From Linnemannia hyalina (lineage: Eukaryota; Mortierellomycota; Mortierellomycetes; Mortierellales; Mortierellaceae), in the NCBI GenBank assembly GCA_019671135.1, contig JAHRHY010000014.1, forward strand, positions 432,001-496,000: a DNA stretch of 64,000 nucleotides, in the 5' to 3' direction. The notes under the pieces are model-generated. The model was not told the origin of the DNA and did not search any database. It worked only from the letters and a program-made list of their open reading frames with translations. Shown one piece after another: positions 1 through 12,049 of the stretch; positions within the stretch are counted from its first letter, which is position 1, and every line of letters starts with the position of its first letter. A program made the position numbers and the translations under genes.

Positions 1-2853
1 AACACAGAACCCTATTGTCCAAAGTAGAACTTGTTTAGTATGGCTATGGCTTGAGAGTGCAATCATAGTGAGCAATTCGCTCTAGGTGCGACATGACTTA
101 CGAACAACTTGGTCGAGTAATGCCAAGGCGATGGAGACCACCTTTTCGCGGGTGTCTGACAGAGCGGTCAAGATAACTTGGAAGACAGCTCTCGCCAAAA
201 TCGCTCGATCTCCGGCCTGCTCTGGCTCATCCGAGACGTGTTCATTCTCCAAGTGCTCCTTGACATACTCGACAGCATACAACCGATGGCTGATATCGCG
301 GTTGATAAGGCATGACACAATCTTCTCCGAAAAGACCTCAAGTGTGAATGTATATGTTTTTAGTTCCTGCTCCGACAGTTGATACAATTTCTCCTCGTCC
401 ACCTCGTCTGGACCGGCAGTTGAAGGAACGGGCAGATCAAGTGGTCCGAGTTCCTTGATATTATCCAGTATTACTGACGATTGCTGAGTTCGGGAGTGGC
501 TCTTGAAAGTTGGCAGAGAAGTCGGTGGCAACAATGTCTTTGAGAGACTGGCATTGCTTGTTGAGTGCCGTCCTGTACTAGAGCCTTGTGATCTTGGTAA
601 TGACACAGGGATATTGTTCGAATGCTCCTCTCTTCTCGTCTTGTCCGGATCTGAGCTGTTATCGCTGGTAATGGACGGACTCCGGTTTAGACTGACAGGA
701 ACGGGGATGCTCTTTCGGTTGATAGGATCACGTCGACCAACACTTCCTGCGCTGCCACTCGATGAATTGCGCGGGTCCAACGCTCGTGGCAAATGGCTTG
801 CCGAGTGACTCTAGATATAGCAATATCAATATTTGGGTCAGCATTCAGTTTGGACAGACTTGCTACGTTTCGCAATCCGTAAAATGCTTCTTACCTTTGC
901 AATGGTACGTGGTTTTTCGGTCACCGCTGGCTCTTCAGATGTTTGCTCTTCGAACGAAGGAATGGATACGACCGCTGAGGCATCTGTCCATGTGATACTG
1001 AATCCATTCAAGGCAAGTTGAGCGTACATCCTGACTTTCACATCAGCCGCCTTCGCCTACATATGCAAAAAAAAGTAGAGCAATGGGTCCGCCGCAAAAT
1101 AAGAGCATTAGGGTGACATATTCAGGATATCCATATTCTCCCCTTGGCATCCCGAACTCGCAATGTTCACTGTGTACCTTCAATTCCTGCGCCAAGTCAA
1201 ACTCCTCGTTTTTAGCTGCCTCGTACTTTTGAGTATCAAACGCCTGAATTTCTTCCGCAAACTAAAGAGTCGAGAAAAATGAAACGCAAAGAGCGCTTAC
1301 GTGAATACATGAAACTGAAATATAACGCTGAAGGAGCATGCATTTGCGACGAGGCGAGGGGTGAGTAAAATGAGCCCAGACTAACCATTATCATTTCTTC
1401 GTAGCCAGACTTGAATCGCTTGGCCGATGGGAAATCCTCCACTATTGCGTTGTTGCAGAAAGAAAGTGAGTTATTTGTCCAGCCTTAACTTGCCTCGATA
1501 GCGGACGCACGGTGCTCAAAGGGGGTTTACCTCTGACGGCATCCTGCTTTGCTTTGATGAATCCGCTTACAAGATTCTGTATTTCTGGGTCCATATAGTT
1601 CAGGGGCTGCTCCTTGACGTCTGAGATCGATAAAGCGCGTACTGTGTCCGAGAGGACATGTGTCTCATAAGACATCTCGGGGACTGGGAAGGCCGGGTGC
1701 GCAAGCGATGTCTCTGAAAGACCATGGCCGGGTCCGTTGACAACTTCAAACTAAAATAACGAAATACCACATTTGGTTATTTTTTGTTTTCCTGCGGAAC
1801 AAAATAAAGACGTCCAATGCCAGTAAAATGCTCATAATCCTACCTCGTCAAAGTTGAGGCGCTCCGATTCTCCGAGAAGTTCATCCTCAAGTGGCTCTCC
1901 GAGAATGTTCAAGGCTAAAATTGCAACCTGTGAAGTATATTGTTGTGGTAAATAAACATCAGGGTCAGTCGTCAGAACTCTTCAGGATTAAGTGCGAACA
2001 CATAGGGGATAAAATGCTTCGGGCAATATTAACCACGAGAGCACTGACTTGCCTGGTGGTAGATATTGAGAGGGTTGACATGGCACTGCCGGATGACCAC
2101 ACGCAGGTACTCGCCCTCGACGTCAAAGTTGATGGACCGCAGTTCGCGCTTCGAGTAATTCGAGGCGGCGTTGCTGTCGAATGAGATGGATCCGAGCTTC
2201 TGAAACTGTAGCACAGGGAGCTTCTTCTTCTGGTTGTCGTCCCTCGAGCCTCGACGGTTATCGTCATTGTCGTTATCGTGTCCATGACCAAAGGTTCTCT
2301 CTCCATTGCTTTGAAAGCTGTTGTCGTATTCGTTATTACTCTCACGTCCTGATTGAGTGTCCATTCCTGAAGGATCCGTCTGGACATCCTGCGTTCCCTT
2401 CCAGGAGCCCATCCAAAAGTCGAGTTTGCTGGCAATCTTGTACTGGTGCGACAAGATCTGAATCTGTCGGATCCTGGAGTGTCCGCAAGAGAACCTCAGC
2501 ACCAAATCCTGTGGGTAGCTCCCGAACCTATGCGAGCAGCAAGAAATCAATGGTACTGCGTCAGTCCCGCGTTCTTTTTTCGTTTCCTTCTAGTCGTTTC
2601 GAATTGCCTAGACTCGAACCCATTTTGCGCTCTCAGCCCCTCTCGCATTATTCGCCTTTTGCGAGAAAAACAAAGGACTTCTTCGCCAATCCAATCTACC
2701 GTCTTAATTGGCTTCTCTGTTTTACCTCGGTGTGTGCCATCCCTTTCCGACCGATGTTTGCATCAATCCGACCAATTCCTCTGGGGGGTATCCCGTGTCC
2801 CATCCTGAGGCTATCTGAATATCATAGGGGAGGCGCTGTGGGGCCAGGACCAT
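1..2853 (-). CDS. CEP104-like centrosomal/ciliary-tip protein, 5' part (C-terminus beyond window)
   Basis: Nine exons read on the minus strand: 2853-2726, 2527-2053, 1927-1844, 1750-1531, 1441-1386, 1261-1178, 1056-895, 810-102 and 11-1 (continues off the edge); frames join without a stop to give 643 residues. The N-terminal domain (about residues 1-190) follows animal CEP104: LPYDIQIASGWDTGYPPEEL, then GWHTPRFGSYPQDLVL, SHQYKIASKLDFWMG and CHVNPLNIYHQVAILALNIL. A charged coiled-coil part follows (YMDPEIQNLVSGFIKAKQDA; FDTQKYEAAKNEEFDLAQEL), then a Ser-rich linker and the beginning of a TOG-type helical array (SEKIVSCLINRDISHRLYAV). In animals CEP104 acts at microtubule plus ends and cilium tips. 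The start ATG at 2853 lies just before the conserved domain; an upstream start is possible. The intron 2052-1928 has a GC donor (CAG|GCAAGT). Confidence 0.85.
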
Positions 2854-4512
2854 GAGATATTCCTGTAATGCGTTGACATTCCTATGCAAGGGGATGCCGG
2901 TGAGGGGGGCGTCTGTCGAGTGGGTAGCGCGCTCTCCACCTCGCAGCGAGACAATCAGCTGGTCAGCTCCACCACCATCCTCCTGTCTTTTGTGCTGCGA
3001 ACCAAGCGAGCCGGCGTTAAAGGGCACACTACTGCAAGTACGAAGAAAAAAAGTTTCTTTTGGTGAGTAAATGGATCCAGGTACCAGGCACCAGGCACCA
3101 GACAACTGAAATAAATAAACTCATTGGTCCTTCCAGCCACGAAGGAGGTTGATTCGAGATGGAGTAAAAAAAATGATCCTTACGCTCTGGAGCGACCTAT
3201 GAGAGATCGTCTCCTTGTCCGCACACGAAGGGCTGTGGGCGACTTTTGAGCAAACTGGTGGGCGATTTCAGATTTGTTGGTCGGCCGCATCCTGGCGAGG
3301 GTTGGAGTCGTGGTCGGAGGGGGTGAAGAGAGGTGTGGAGACGTTCAATGACCTTTAACAGACACCGACAGCAGAAGAAAAAGGAGGAAGGAAAAGGAAG
3401 GGATGACGGAAAGGGCAAGAAAGGTTTTCACTCTCTTTGCTTCTCTTCTTTCTCAGGGTCCTGCACTCGAGACTTTATTTTCTCTTTCTTTTTTTTCGTT
3501 TCTTGTTGTTCAGAGTGCGAATGAAGACAAAGGAAGAACGAGAAAGAAAAAAAAAAGAAAAGAAAAGATCTTGTCCAATGGGTCTAGACAAGGAAGGAAG
3601 CAAGGAACAAGAGTGTGTGAAAGGAAAGGAAAGGAAAGGAAAAAAGAAAAAGGAAGGAAGAGAGGGAGGTGATGGCGAATGGTCAGAAGGAAGGAAGATG
3701 TGAAGGAGAGGGTCGAAGGAGAGAGTGAAGAAAGGAAGGGTGAGGCAACGACAAAAGGAGAGAAAGAGAACAAAGAGGGAAAAGAAAAAAAGTGAGCAGC
3801 AAATAAGGTCCATACAACGTCGAGACTGACCTTGCCCCTCCTGTGCCACCTTCAACTATTTACCAACACCACCCCTGCCAGGCGTGAACATCTTACTCCC
3901 TCTTCGACTCTTCGTCTCTGCCACCATTGCCACCACAACATCAACATACAGCATGGACTGGCAAAGAACAGTAATAAATAACAATAGCGACACTGGTATG
4001 AAAAAACAAGAAAAAAACACCTGTTGAGCCCATGCTGATCCAATGGTGCCATGTCCTTCGCCTTTGTCTCTGCTTCATATTACTGCCATCTCTCTTTGCA
4101 ATGTTAAATGCCTCTGTCAGCGGCAGGCGCCCCTGCAAAGATGCATAGCAAATAACGCGAATGCGATGGACATTTCGTTTGCATTCCTGATATTTATTTT
4201 GTAGAGTGAGTGGCCATGGGGTTGCATAGCATCGCATTGCCTTTGTGTGGTTGTGATCGCTGTCTCTCGCACTTACACACTCATAAGGGCATGCCACTTC
4301 GTTCACACTCAGGCCCTGTCGCCGCAACAATAACAGGACAACCACCTGGTCTCCCTCTTGGCCATTCCGTGGCTCGGTGCATTGATTGCTGTGGAACTTG
4401 TGGGACAACATTGGAGACATGGGGACACAGTTTAGTTTCCCGCCAAGTGCTCACCCGAAACAAAAAGCAAATAATAATAGCATATGCTCAACTTTTTCCT
4501 GTTGCTTTTTTG

Positions 4513-4525
4513 TGTTGTTGTTGCT

Positions 4526-4556
<31 letters not shown>
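4513..4556. repeat. (TTG)n microsatellite
   Basis: A run of roughly fourteen TTG units with one interruption, in intergenic DNA. Confidence 0.9.
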
Positions 4557-5036
4557 CCCGGCTTTTTTTTTTGTGTCTCCGCGCCTCAAGCTATAGCAAC
4601 CAACCAAGCCAATGATAGGCATTGGGGGAAGGAAGGAAGGGGAGGAGGATGGATGGGATGGAAGGAAGGAAGGACGGAAAGAATGAAGGGGTATGGCTCA
4701 TGAATCCCTCCTTGATAGGCAATAGCAGCAGTTGTTTGATCCCAGCACAAGGCAATGGTCATCTGTTCCTTGCTCTTGTTTGCCACCCCGGCAACGAAAA
4801 CAGAGGACTTTCTGTGTCATTGTCATGCCTTAACCATAATTGCTTTGCCACCAAATTTGTCACACCCACGTTGTTCGCATAATGCATCCAACGGGCCAAG
4901 GTCAATCCTGTGCACTGCATGATTGGTTATAATAAACATACCCCCCCACATCAACACCCAATGCATCAAATGCTCCAAAAAGCATGCTGTGCTTTTTTTT
5001 CCTGTCCCTTGTATGTTCTTTTTTATTTCCTTTTTG

Positions 5037-5064
5037 CTTTGTTTTGTTTTGTTTTGTTTTGTTT
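5037..5064. repeat. (TTTTG)n microsatellite
   Basis: Five to six tandem TTTTG units in the intergenic region just downstream of the Fta4-like gene. Confidence 0.85.
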
Positions 5065-5159
5065 GCGACGACCTAAAGATCGACCTCATCGAACACTGTC
5101 AATAATAACAAGAAGAGCAAAGTAGCAGTCAGTAAAAAAATAGAAAAACTTGGCTTCCG

Positions 5160-6195
5160 TCAAGAACAAACATAATCTGCAATCATGCGTGCGTGCTCCT
5201 TACCAGGATCATCGAAAACCGACTTTCGTTTCCGCCTCCCTGAGATGGCATCCCGCCTTGTGTCCAGTATCTTGATGAGTTTTGGAACTAACAATTAACA
5301 AAATAGGTATGTAAGTCGACCTGAATAAAGCATGCATTCCCATTGTCAAATGAAAAAGGAAGGCGACTTACGTAAAACTTTCATCTTTTCGAGCTCTTTG
5401 ACCACCTGAGAGTCTGGTGTGAGCATGTTCTTTTGAATCTCTCCAGCATCCAGCTGTCGAATCTCGTATTGCAAGTTCTATTATGGAATCATCGAAATTA
5501 TTAGTCAGCAGAGCTGAGGACACGATGTGAATGCAACAAAAGCTACTACTTCGAAGCGGGTGCTTACCTTGTAATACTCGTGCTTTTCCTTCAATGTTTG
5601 ATACTTGGCTTGCAGGGTGACAATTCTGGAACGAAGGTCCGAATACTTTTGAACACGGGAAGAGTCGAGTGGTGCTTCTGAAGACCTCGCGTCATTGCCC
5701 TGTCTGTGCTGCCAATTCTGCGGGAACGATTCGATCCAGTCGGACTCAAGAAGCTCCGGTACTGACTTTGTCCTGATGATAATTCCTCCTTGGCTTGCCT
5801 TCTTCCTCAGCTCATGTTGACTAGACTCTAGCTGCTCCAGGAGCTGTCGTATTGACTGACTGTTGAACGACAGTCGCAGCGACTTTTCGGTATCAGCGTG
5901 AACTATTATACCGAGTAAGTGAAAGAAAACGGAGTCAATGATACAGTATACCCGTGCAAACAAAGAATCCGATAAGGTAGCTTGACCACATACCTCTGGA
6001 AAGAGCGGCGGTGACTGCAACATCTGGAACAGATTTGTATGGTTCTCCCTCGGCTGTCAATCTAGCGCGACGGTTTCTCCAGTCCTTTGGCAGCGTAATG
6101 GGAGCCTCGAGGAGTCTGACTTGTGAGTGGATGAAGGCCTTCTTGTCGTGGTAATATCGGGCCTGTCCGAAACGCGCGCTCTCGTCTAGTGCCAT
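5160..6195 (-). CDS. Fta4/CENP-U-like inner kinetochore protein
   Basis: Four exons on the minus strand (6195-5994, 5902-5568, 5477-5372, 5287-5160) join in frame to 256 residues ending at TGA 5162-5160. The N-terminus has the pattern I associate with Fta4 of the fission-yeast Sim4 complex: a helix with KAFIHSQVRLLEAPITLP followed by a DWRNR segment, a predicted short loop, then SFNSQSIRQLLEQLES. The second half is coiled coil (RSRIVTLQAKYQTLKEKHEY; VVKELEKMKVLRLPKLI) and ends basic (SGRRKRKS). Fta4, the counterpart of CENP-U, sits in the constitutive centromere-associated network linking CENP-A chromatin to the outer kinetochore. The assignment rests on remembered family pattern, so the family is likely but not certain; the gene model itself is well supported by splice signals. 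It diverges from PCF11. Confidence 0.62.
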
Positions 6196-6836
6196 GACTC
6201 GCGTATTGTTGTTGTCTGTGTATTGTAAATGAGTGGATGTAGGTGGTATTGTAGTTGCTGTCGTTCCACTCCTTGGGTGCTGTCGGCGTTGAGTCTCTTG
6301 CCCTGTTCGTTACCGTTGTTTGTTTATGATTGATTGTCCTGCTTCGCCCCTTGTCCTGATGAATGATGTATGAATGAGTCTGAGTGTCTTGAGCTGAGTT
6401 TGTTATGTTGCCTGTTGTCAGTTGAACTGTGGGTTGTTCGTCCCTTTTTCTTTTTGTGGGTCAGGTGGCTTTGCAATTTCTTAAAAGAGTCAAAGGGGAC
6501 ACCCACCCCTCATCCCTCACCCACACTCTTCTTCCTCCTTCCACCTCTCAACTCACTCTTCTCTCTCCTTCCCCTTCCTTTGTCATCCACTGTCACCGTT
6601 TGTTCGCCTTACTTCCTCTTCTTCTTTCCTCCCTTCCCCTTCTTCTTTCCTCCCTTCCCTTCACTTCTCTGTAGTTATTCTTGCTTCCGATCGATCAACT
6701 CTCACTCAATCAAATACAACATAAACTGCATCGTCCTTCCTGTCCGGTTCGACCAATCTAACTTTCCGCTACAAGAACAACAAGTGTGATAAATACCACC
6801 CCCTTGTGGTCCCTTCTTTTTCTTTTTCCTACGGCC
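6196..6836. promoter_or_regulatory. Shared divergent promoter, Fta4-like / PCF11
   Basis: A 641-bp gap between two divergent start codons. The half next to PCF11 is strongly C/T-rich on the plus strand, like other 5' leaders in this window. No clear TATA element was seen. Confidence 0.5.
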
Positions 6837-9800
6837 ATGTATCAGCAGCAGTACCAGCACCAGCCAGCCCAGCAGAGGCAGCAACAGCAGCACGGAGGAG
6901 GGGGAGCAGGAGCAGGAGGCGGAGGACAGAACAGAGAACCCGTTGATCCTTTCCAAGCACGACAGCTCTACAGGAACGAGCTCGCGACCCTCACATTCAA
7001 CTCCAAGCCCATCATCACCAGCCTCACCATCTCTGCTGGCGAAAACGCAAGCGTCTCCAAAGTCATTGTCCAGACCATCGAGGAGCGACTGAGAACCGTA
7101 CGAACTATTTGACTTCAATCGTGTGTTTTCATTGCGTTCCATGAGCAGCAAGGCTAACAAAAGCGACTACTTTGGCTTTTCAACTTTTATAGGCACCCGC
7201 GAACCAAAAGCTTCCAACATTGTACCTGATCGATTCGATTCTCAAGAATGTTGGCGGTCCTTACTTGAACTTGTTTGCGCGGACAATCGTTACTCTCTTT
7301 CTGGATGCATATGCCGTGGTCGACACTTCAGCAAAGGCGAGCTTTGAAAAGGTCCTTGGAACATGGCCCAACTGGACCTCGCAGCTGTTCCCAAAGGAAC
7401 TTATTTCAAAAATTGAACAAGGCGTTCGTTCAATGCGTCAGCAGAAGCAGGGATCCCACCAGCCGTCCTCAAGTCATGGTAAACCTCACCACCCGGACCG
7501 TTCGCGCGAGGACCCATATTCACAAAATGCCAACAATATGGTAAGCGATACTTGCACATCCACCGATTGTTTATTTCCTAGTGTGAGAAACAAAGACACT
7601 TCCTTTTTTGTGGCCTTGTTGTTAGGCGCCCTTTCTTTTCTTTTCTTTTTCTATGCGATTCGAAGCGATCCAGGGGTTGGATACGCAGCGTTATTGGTCA
7701 TTCAAGATCAGTACGCACTTTTCTTTGGAATACCATCTGGAAACGGACATGACGATGGATATGAATATGGACAGGGATACGGACACGGGCACGAACTGGA
7801 CACACCGGGCATTGCGGGACGACATTCGAGAGCATACGCGACTGTTTCTATCTGCCTACACGGCGGAGACTTGCTCTCCTCTTCGGCAAATGTGCTGTAC
7901 CGCTTCGCAAATAAAAAGAAACAAAAAGAAAAAAAATGATGCTCAGCAAAGGCATATCGCTCTTCGCCTGAGCTCGGAACGATGCATTGGTTGGAGTGGC
8001 AGAACTCCATTTGTCGCCTATCATGGGGACCCGAAGGATTGGCCTGTCGACGGACGAAAGTACTACGGCCTACCGCAAGCGACAGTTCTGTCCAGACAAG
8101 CAAGCCTCGGAAGCTTGATGACATTCTATGTTTTTGAGATAGCTATTCCTTAGAAAGCAATGCCTTTGGATGTGACAAATGTCCATCTTCCATGCTCCCT
8201 TTATTCCTATCTCATTGACGCAATTTTCTCCTTGAGCAAGTGTTGTATTGGATTCTGACCAAAGCCCGTTCTCTTTTTCTCCCTTTTCTACTTGTGAAAT
8301 CATACGTGGTGCACCCTGGTTTTGTCACTTGATTGCTTTTTCCTCGCACGCTGGTTCTTTCTCTTGTCTTTTGATAGCATGGTAGCAATGGATCTCAAAA
8401 CCGGCCGACGCCCCCACCAGCACCAGTTGAATCCAGCGGTGACAATGGTCTGCTGAAGGATATCCAGCTTCTCATGCTCCAGAAGCAGCATGCGATGATC
8501 ATGAACCCTGCCGACCAGGCCAGCGCAAAGCAGGTCGGCATTCTTCAACAGGTTTGTTTCCCATCCACCATCAACATGAATAGGATCGTGCAGAAATGGA
8601 CCATGTATAGCGAGAAAAAGAGAAAATGCATATGTGATGATAAACAAAAAATGAGGGTCGACATCTTTGGATTTTTTTGGTTCCTGCAATCGTGCCTGAG
8701 ATCCAAGCATATGGATGTAGTGCAAAGGACAAAGATAGGGGGAAACCTCACAGCTACTTCTCCATCAACATCACCATCACGTAGACAATGACTAATCGCG
8801 ATCAACAAATTCTCCACCGCGATCACTTCAATAGTTGGAGTCTCTTGTCAAGACGACTCAATTGACACCCGAGAGCTCAAACATCATCCGCCAGCAGCTG
8901 GCACAACTTTGGACTCCAGCCCCAGCTCCCCCCGTTCTCCCAGTCTTCCCTCAAGGCGGGATGCCCACTGTATCGTCGCCAATGCCACCCAACATGATCC
9001 CTGGATCCATGCCGCCCCTGCAGCCTCCTCAACCTCCTACCATGCCCCTCCCTCCTAATATGCCTTTTCCACCACCTCACTTCCCACCACAGTTCCAGCC
9101 TGGATCGATCCCCAACCCCCATATGATGGGTGCTCCACTTCCAATGCCGATCCCACCAGCTGGCATTCCAATGCCAGGAGGTCTTCCAATGCCTATCCCT
9201 CCTCGCTCGATGCCTATCCCTCCTCGCTCGATGCCCATCCCTCCTCGCTCGATGCCTATGCCCATGCCGCCTATGCCAATCCCCTCTATGCCCAACGCAC
9301 CCACCCCACCTACTCTCCCAGGAGCCCCTGCAGCCAACTTATTTGCCAGTTTGATGCAGTCAGGACTTTTGGGACCCAATGGCGCACTTGCCAACTTAAA
9401 CCGTAACCCACAGCCGCCTATGATGGGAGGCACTCCACCCCCTCCAATGCCTATCCCTCTTCCTCTCGTATCTGCTCCCGGACCAGCCTTGGCACCTCCA
9501 ACATTAGATCGGGCAGACCAGAGTGAGCAGGATCGCAGCGTCATGTCCCTTGGCATGATTGAACTGAGTAGCCAAGACATTCAACGGTAAATGCACATTC
9601 CTGCTTGCGCTGACCTGTTATATTCGTTGACAATGCGTGAGCTAACTTAACTTTTCTTCTGTTACATTGTTCAAATAGGAGGAGACCTGCAGCCATCCAA
9701 GTGATGTACGGAACACCCCCACTGCAGTGCAACCAGTGTGGTTACCGCTGCCCAAAGTCGGCAGATGCTCAGAAAAAGATGGACTCTCATCTTGACTGGC

Positions 9801-10987
9801 ACTTCCGTCAAAACCGCCGTATGAAGGACAAGGCCAAGAAGAGCCATTCCCGCAGCTGGCTCGTCGGCGAAGAGGTGAGCGCCTGTGGCATTTTTTTCTT
9901 ATTGGCTATCACCCCTTGTTGTTTATGTTTACGAGTTTGTTGCTTGTTTTTCTTGCCCTCACTGACCCACAGAAATGTTCGTGCTATTTTTTTCACCTAG
10001 GACTGGATCCATTCTCGTGAGGGTGACCTGAGCCAGAGTCAACAGCCCGTATTCTTTGATTTCGCGTCAGGCGTGAACAAAACCAGCAAGGATGAACAGG
10101 CACTCCAGGAGGAGATTGCAGCCATGAAGGAACGGATCGTATCTGAAGCGACTTTGGCGCAGGGTCTTTGCGGTAACGATCCCGGGGCAACCGCCAATGT
10201 CTCGACTCTGATCGCCAAGGGGTGTTCGATCTGTAAAGAAAAGTTTATCAAAGTCTGGAACGAGGCTGAAGAAGAATGGTCTTACAAGAACGCGGTCGTT
10301 GTCGATAAAATGGTAAGAATTGAGTTAGATTGTAGGAGTAGAATTGTGAGGTTTGGATTGTGTAAAAGTATGAATATTGAAAAAGTTAGATACTCTGAGA
10401 GTCGGAAGAGTGCTTTGGCTGATACCCCTCGTTTTTTACCTTCTTTTGTGTGGGGATTGTGTGGTTCACGTTTCCAGATTTATCATGCGACATGCCATGC
10501 AGACTTGGTCCGATCAACCGCACGACAGGCAGCAGCAGCTGCCGCCGCCGTCGCCACCGCCGCTGCAGAATCCATGTCAGCTTCGTCATCAGCATTACCG
10601 TCAACCCTCCCAACCGGCTTTGAGTTGACCACCACCGCACAGATGGACATCAAGGACGAGGACATGAAGGAAGACATCAACCCAGAGCTGAAGGTGGAAG
10701 GTGATCAACAGTCGCAGGCACTGGGACAAGATACCAAGGATCATGTTATGACTCTTGCTGCCGCTGCTGGTACTACGGATTCTGATCTGCCTACGTCTTT
10801 GAAGCGCAAGGTAAAAACTCGCCTCTTTTTTTTTCTTCTTCTTTTGATGGCTGTCTAACTGATTGGTACTGAAGAGTCTTTTGTGCTGACCGTGTCATTT
10901 TTATTATATCTGATTTAGCTTGAGATCGACAACGTGGAGGAGTCAGAGTCGGCTTCCAAGAAATCCATTCTTTCGAGGGATTCATAG
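6837..10987 (+). CDS. PCF11: PCF11, cleavage and polyadenylation factor IA subunit
   Basis: Eight exons: 6837-7097, 7193-7540, 8378-8551, 8835-9586, 9679-9874, 10001-10312, 10478-10810, 10919-10987; all phases agree, giving 814 residues. After a Gln/Gly-rich leader comes the CTD-interaction domain (about residues 37-190), with QKLPTLYLIDSILKNVGG and the terminal IEQGVRSMRQQ. A Pro/Met-rich region follows, including three exact repeats of MPIPPRS. The first zinc finger reads LQCNQCGYRCPKSADAQKKM followed by HLDWHFRQNRR and SRSWL; the second has CSICKEKF, EEEWSYKNAVV and IYHATCHADLV across the last introns. PCF11 binds the phosphorylated RNA polymerase II tail and couples 3'-end cleavage to termination. 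Intron 2 (7541-8377, 837 bp) is far longer than the others. AATAAA occurs at 11041. Confidence 0.93.
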
Positions 10988-11825
10988 ATTTGATCGTCTT
11001 TTTTCTCCCTTTGCCACTGATGTAAAGCTATTGCAAGAACAATAAAAACGAGTATTTTACAAAAAAAACACGACCAATTGATGATAGTTTTTGTCGCGTA
11101 CACGTTTATTTTTGATTTTTCGACAGAAGAATGATCTATGAGCGCGCGTCTATCCTTTTTTTTTTGAACGTGAATTGAGGAGAAAAAATAAGGAGCAAAG
11201 AACGTCAAACACTCTCACTCGCGTTTTTCTTGCGAGCCGCAATCTCCAACTACTGTATCATATGCCTAAGAATAAGACAGATCTTCCCCGATCCAACCAT
11301 GCACCTCAGAAGTACACGTCTGTATCCCCCCCCCCTTTCTCCGCACCTCTACAACTGCTCCATCTCCTCCTCTTCGATCTTTTTGATTGACCATTGTTTT
11401 GTTCCTCTTCCACGTCCGCCTATTCCACGACGTAGGCATCTGATCCTGAATCGGCGTTGAAAGCATCATCATCAACTCATTGATATCGCGCTCCACCCCC
11501 CCTCCTCGGCTACCTCACGCTCTTGAAAAAAAAAAAGAAAAAGATACACCACACTCAAACGTCCAGGACTGAGACTTGACAATCGTTCTCGACTTTTCAA
11601 AAGACCAAGCAAAAAAAAAAAAAAAAACTCTCTCAATACCCAAATACTCCATAGCCTCAAGGGTCATGCCCTTCCAACCTTGATAAAACAGGCCGACAGC
11701 GCAATAGGTCCGAGAGAATCCTATTAATCATCCCAGCTTTCTTTGCAACACAGCTTCGATTCAGCATGCCCAAAAAAAAAAAAAAATATGCCCACGCCCC
11801 CAACTCTGTGCAAGTGTTGAGGAGC
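10988..11825. other. Intergenic region after PCF11
   Basis: Holds the PCF11 3' UTR (AATAAA at 11041-11046) and A/T-rich and C-rich low-complexity DNA. Short open frames on both strands have no recognisable content. Confidence 0.4.
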
Positions 11826-11829
11826 AAAA
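11826..11829 (-). terminator. RNA polymerase III terminator of tRNA-Leu
   Basis: A TTTT run on the minus strand five bases after the tRNA 3' end, the usual Pol III stop signal. Confidence 0.7.
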
Positions 11830-11834
11830 TATAG

Positions 11835-11917
11835 TGAAGAGAGTGGGATTTGAACCCACGCCTACGAATAGACCGCGGCCTTAACGCGGCGCCTTAGACC
11901 AACTCGGCCATCTCTCC
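11835..11917 (-). tRNA. tRNA-Leu(AAG)
   Basis: Minus-strand sequence of 83 nt starting GGAGAGATGGCCGAGTTGG. Acceptor stem GGAGAGA pairs with TCTCTTC (one G-U), discriminator A. D arm carries the leucine-type TGGCCGAG. The anticodon stem CCGCG/CGCGG closes the 7-nt loop TTAAGGC, anticodon AAG (read as IAG, decodes CUU/CUC). A long variable arm, as expected for leucine tRNA, precedes GGTTCAAATCC. There is no intron and CCA is not encoded. The internal promoter A and B boxes are intact. Confidence 0.95.
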
Positions 11918-12023
11918 AATTTGATGGGTACTAGTGAGAATATAGCATACTTAATCTTTAGACTCTAAACTTATTTGTGAATTGAGGTCACGTGCCGACA
12001 GCGCCACCAATATTTTTGGTATC

Positions 12024-12049
12024 AAAAAAAAAAAAAAAAAAAAAAAAAA
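12024..12049 (+). repeat. Poly-A tract directly 5' of LINE fragment
   Basis: Twenty-six consecutive A residues abutting the truncated 5' end of the LINE fragment. It looks like the tail of an earlier retrotransposed copy into or beside which the next one inserted. Confidence 0.85.

Larger units (their letters stand above)
2854..5159. other. Gene-poor, low-complexity intergenic region
   Basis: About 2.3 kb between the CEP104-like gene start and the 3' end of the Fta4-like gene. It is dominated by A/G-rich tracts (about 3,360-3,800) and simple repeats. Open frames here have biased, repetitive translations and no recognisable domain, and no splice-joined gene could be built. The part next to 2,854 should hold the promoter of the CEP104-like gene. 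Confidence 0.5.

Noticed and set aside
2590..2650. GGGTTCGAGTC on the minus strand, like a tRNA B box
   Set aside because: Lies in intron 1 of the CEP104-like gene; the T-stem does not pair and no cloverleaf can be drawn.
3941..4420. 159-codon minus-strand open frame of normal composition
   Set aside because: No domain, no support from splice signals or neighbours, and an overlapping frame on the other strand is just as long.
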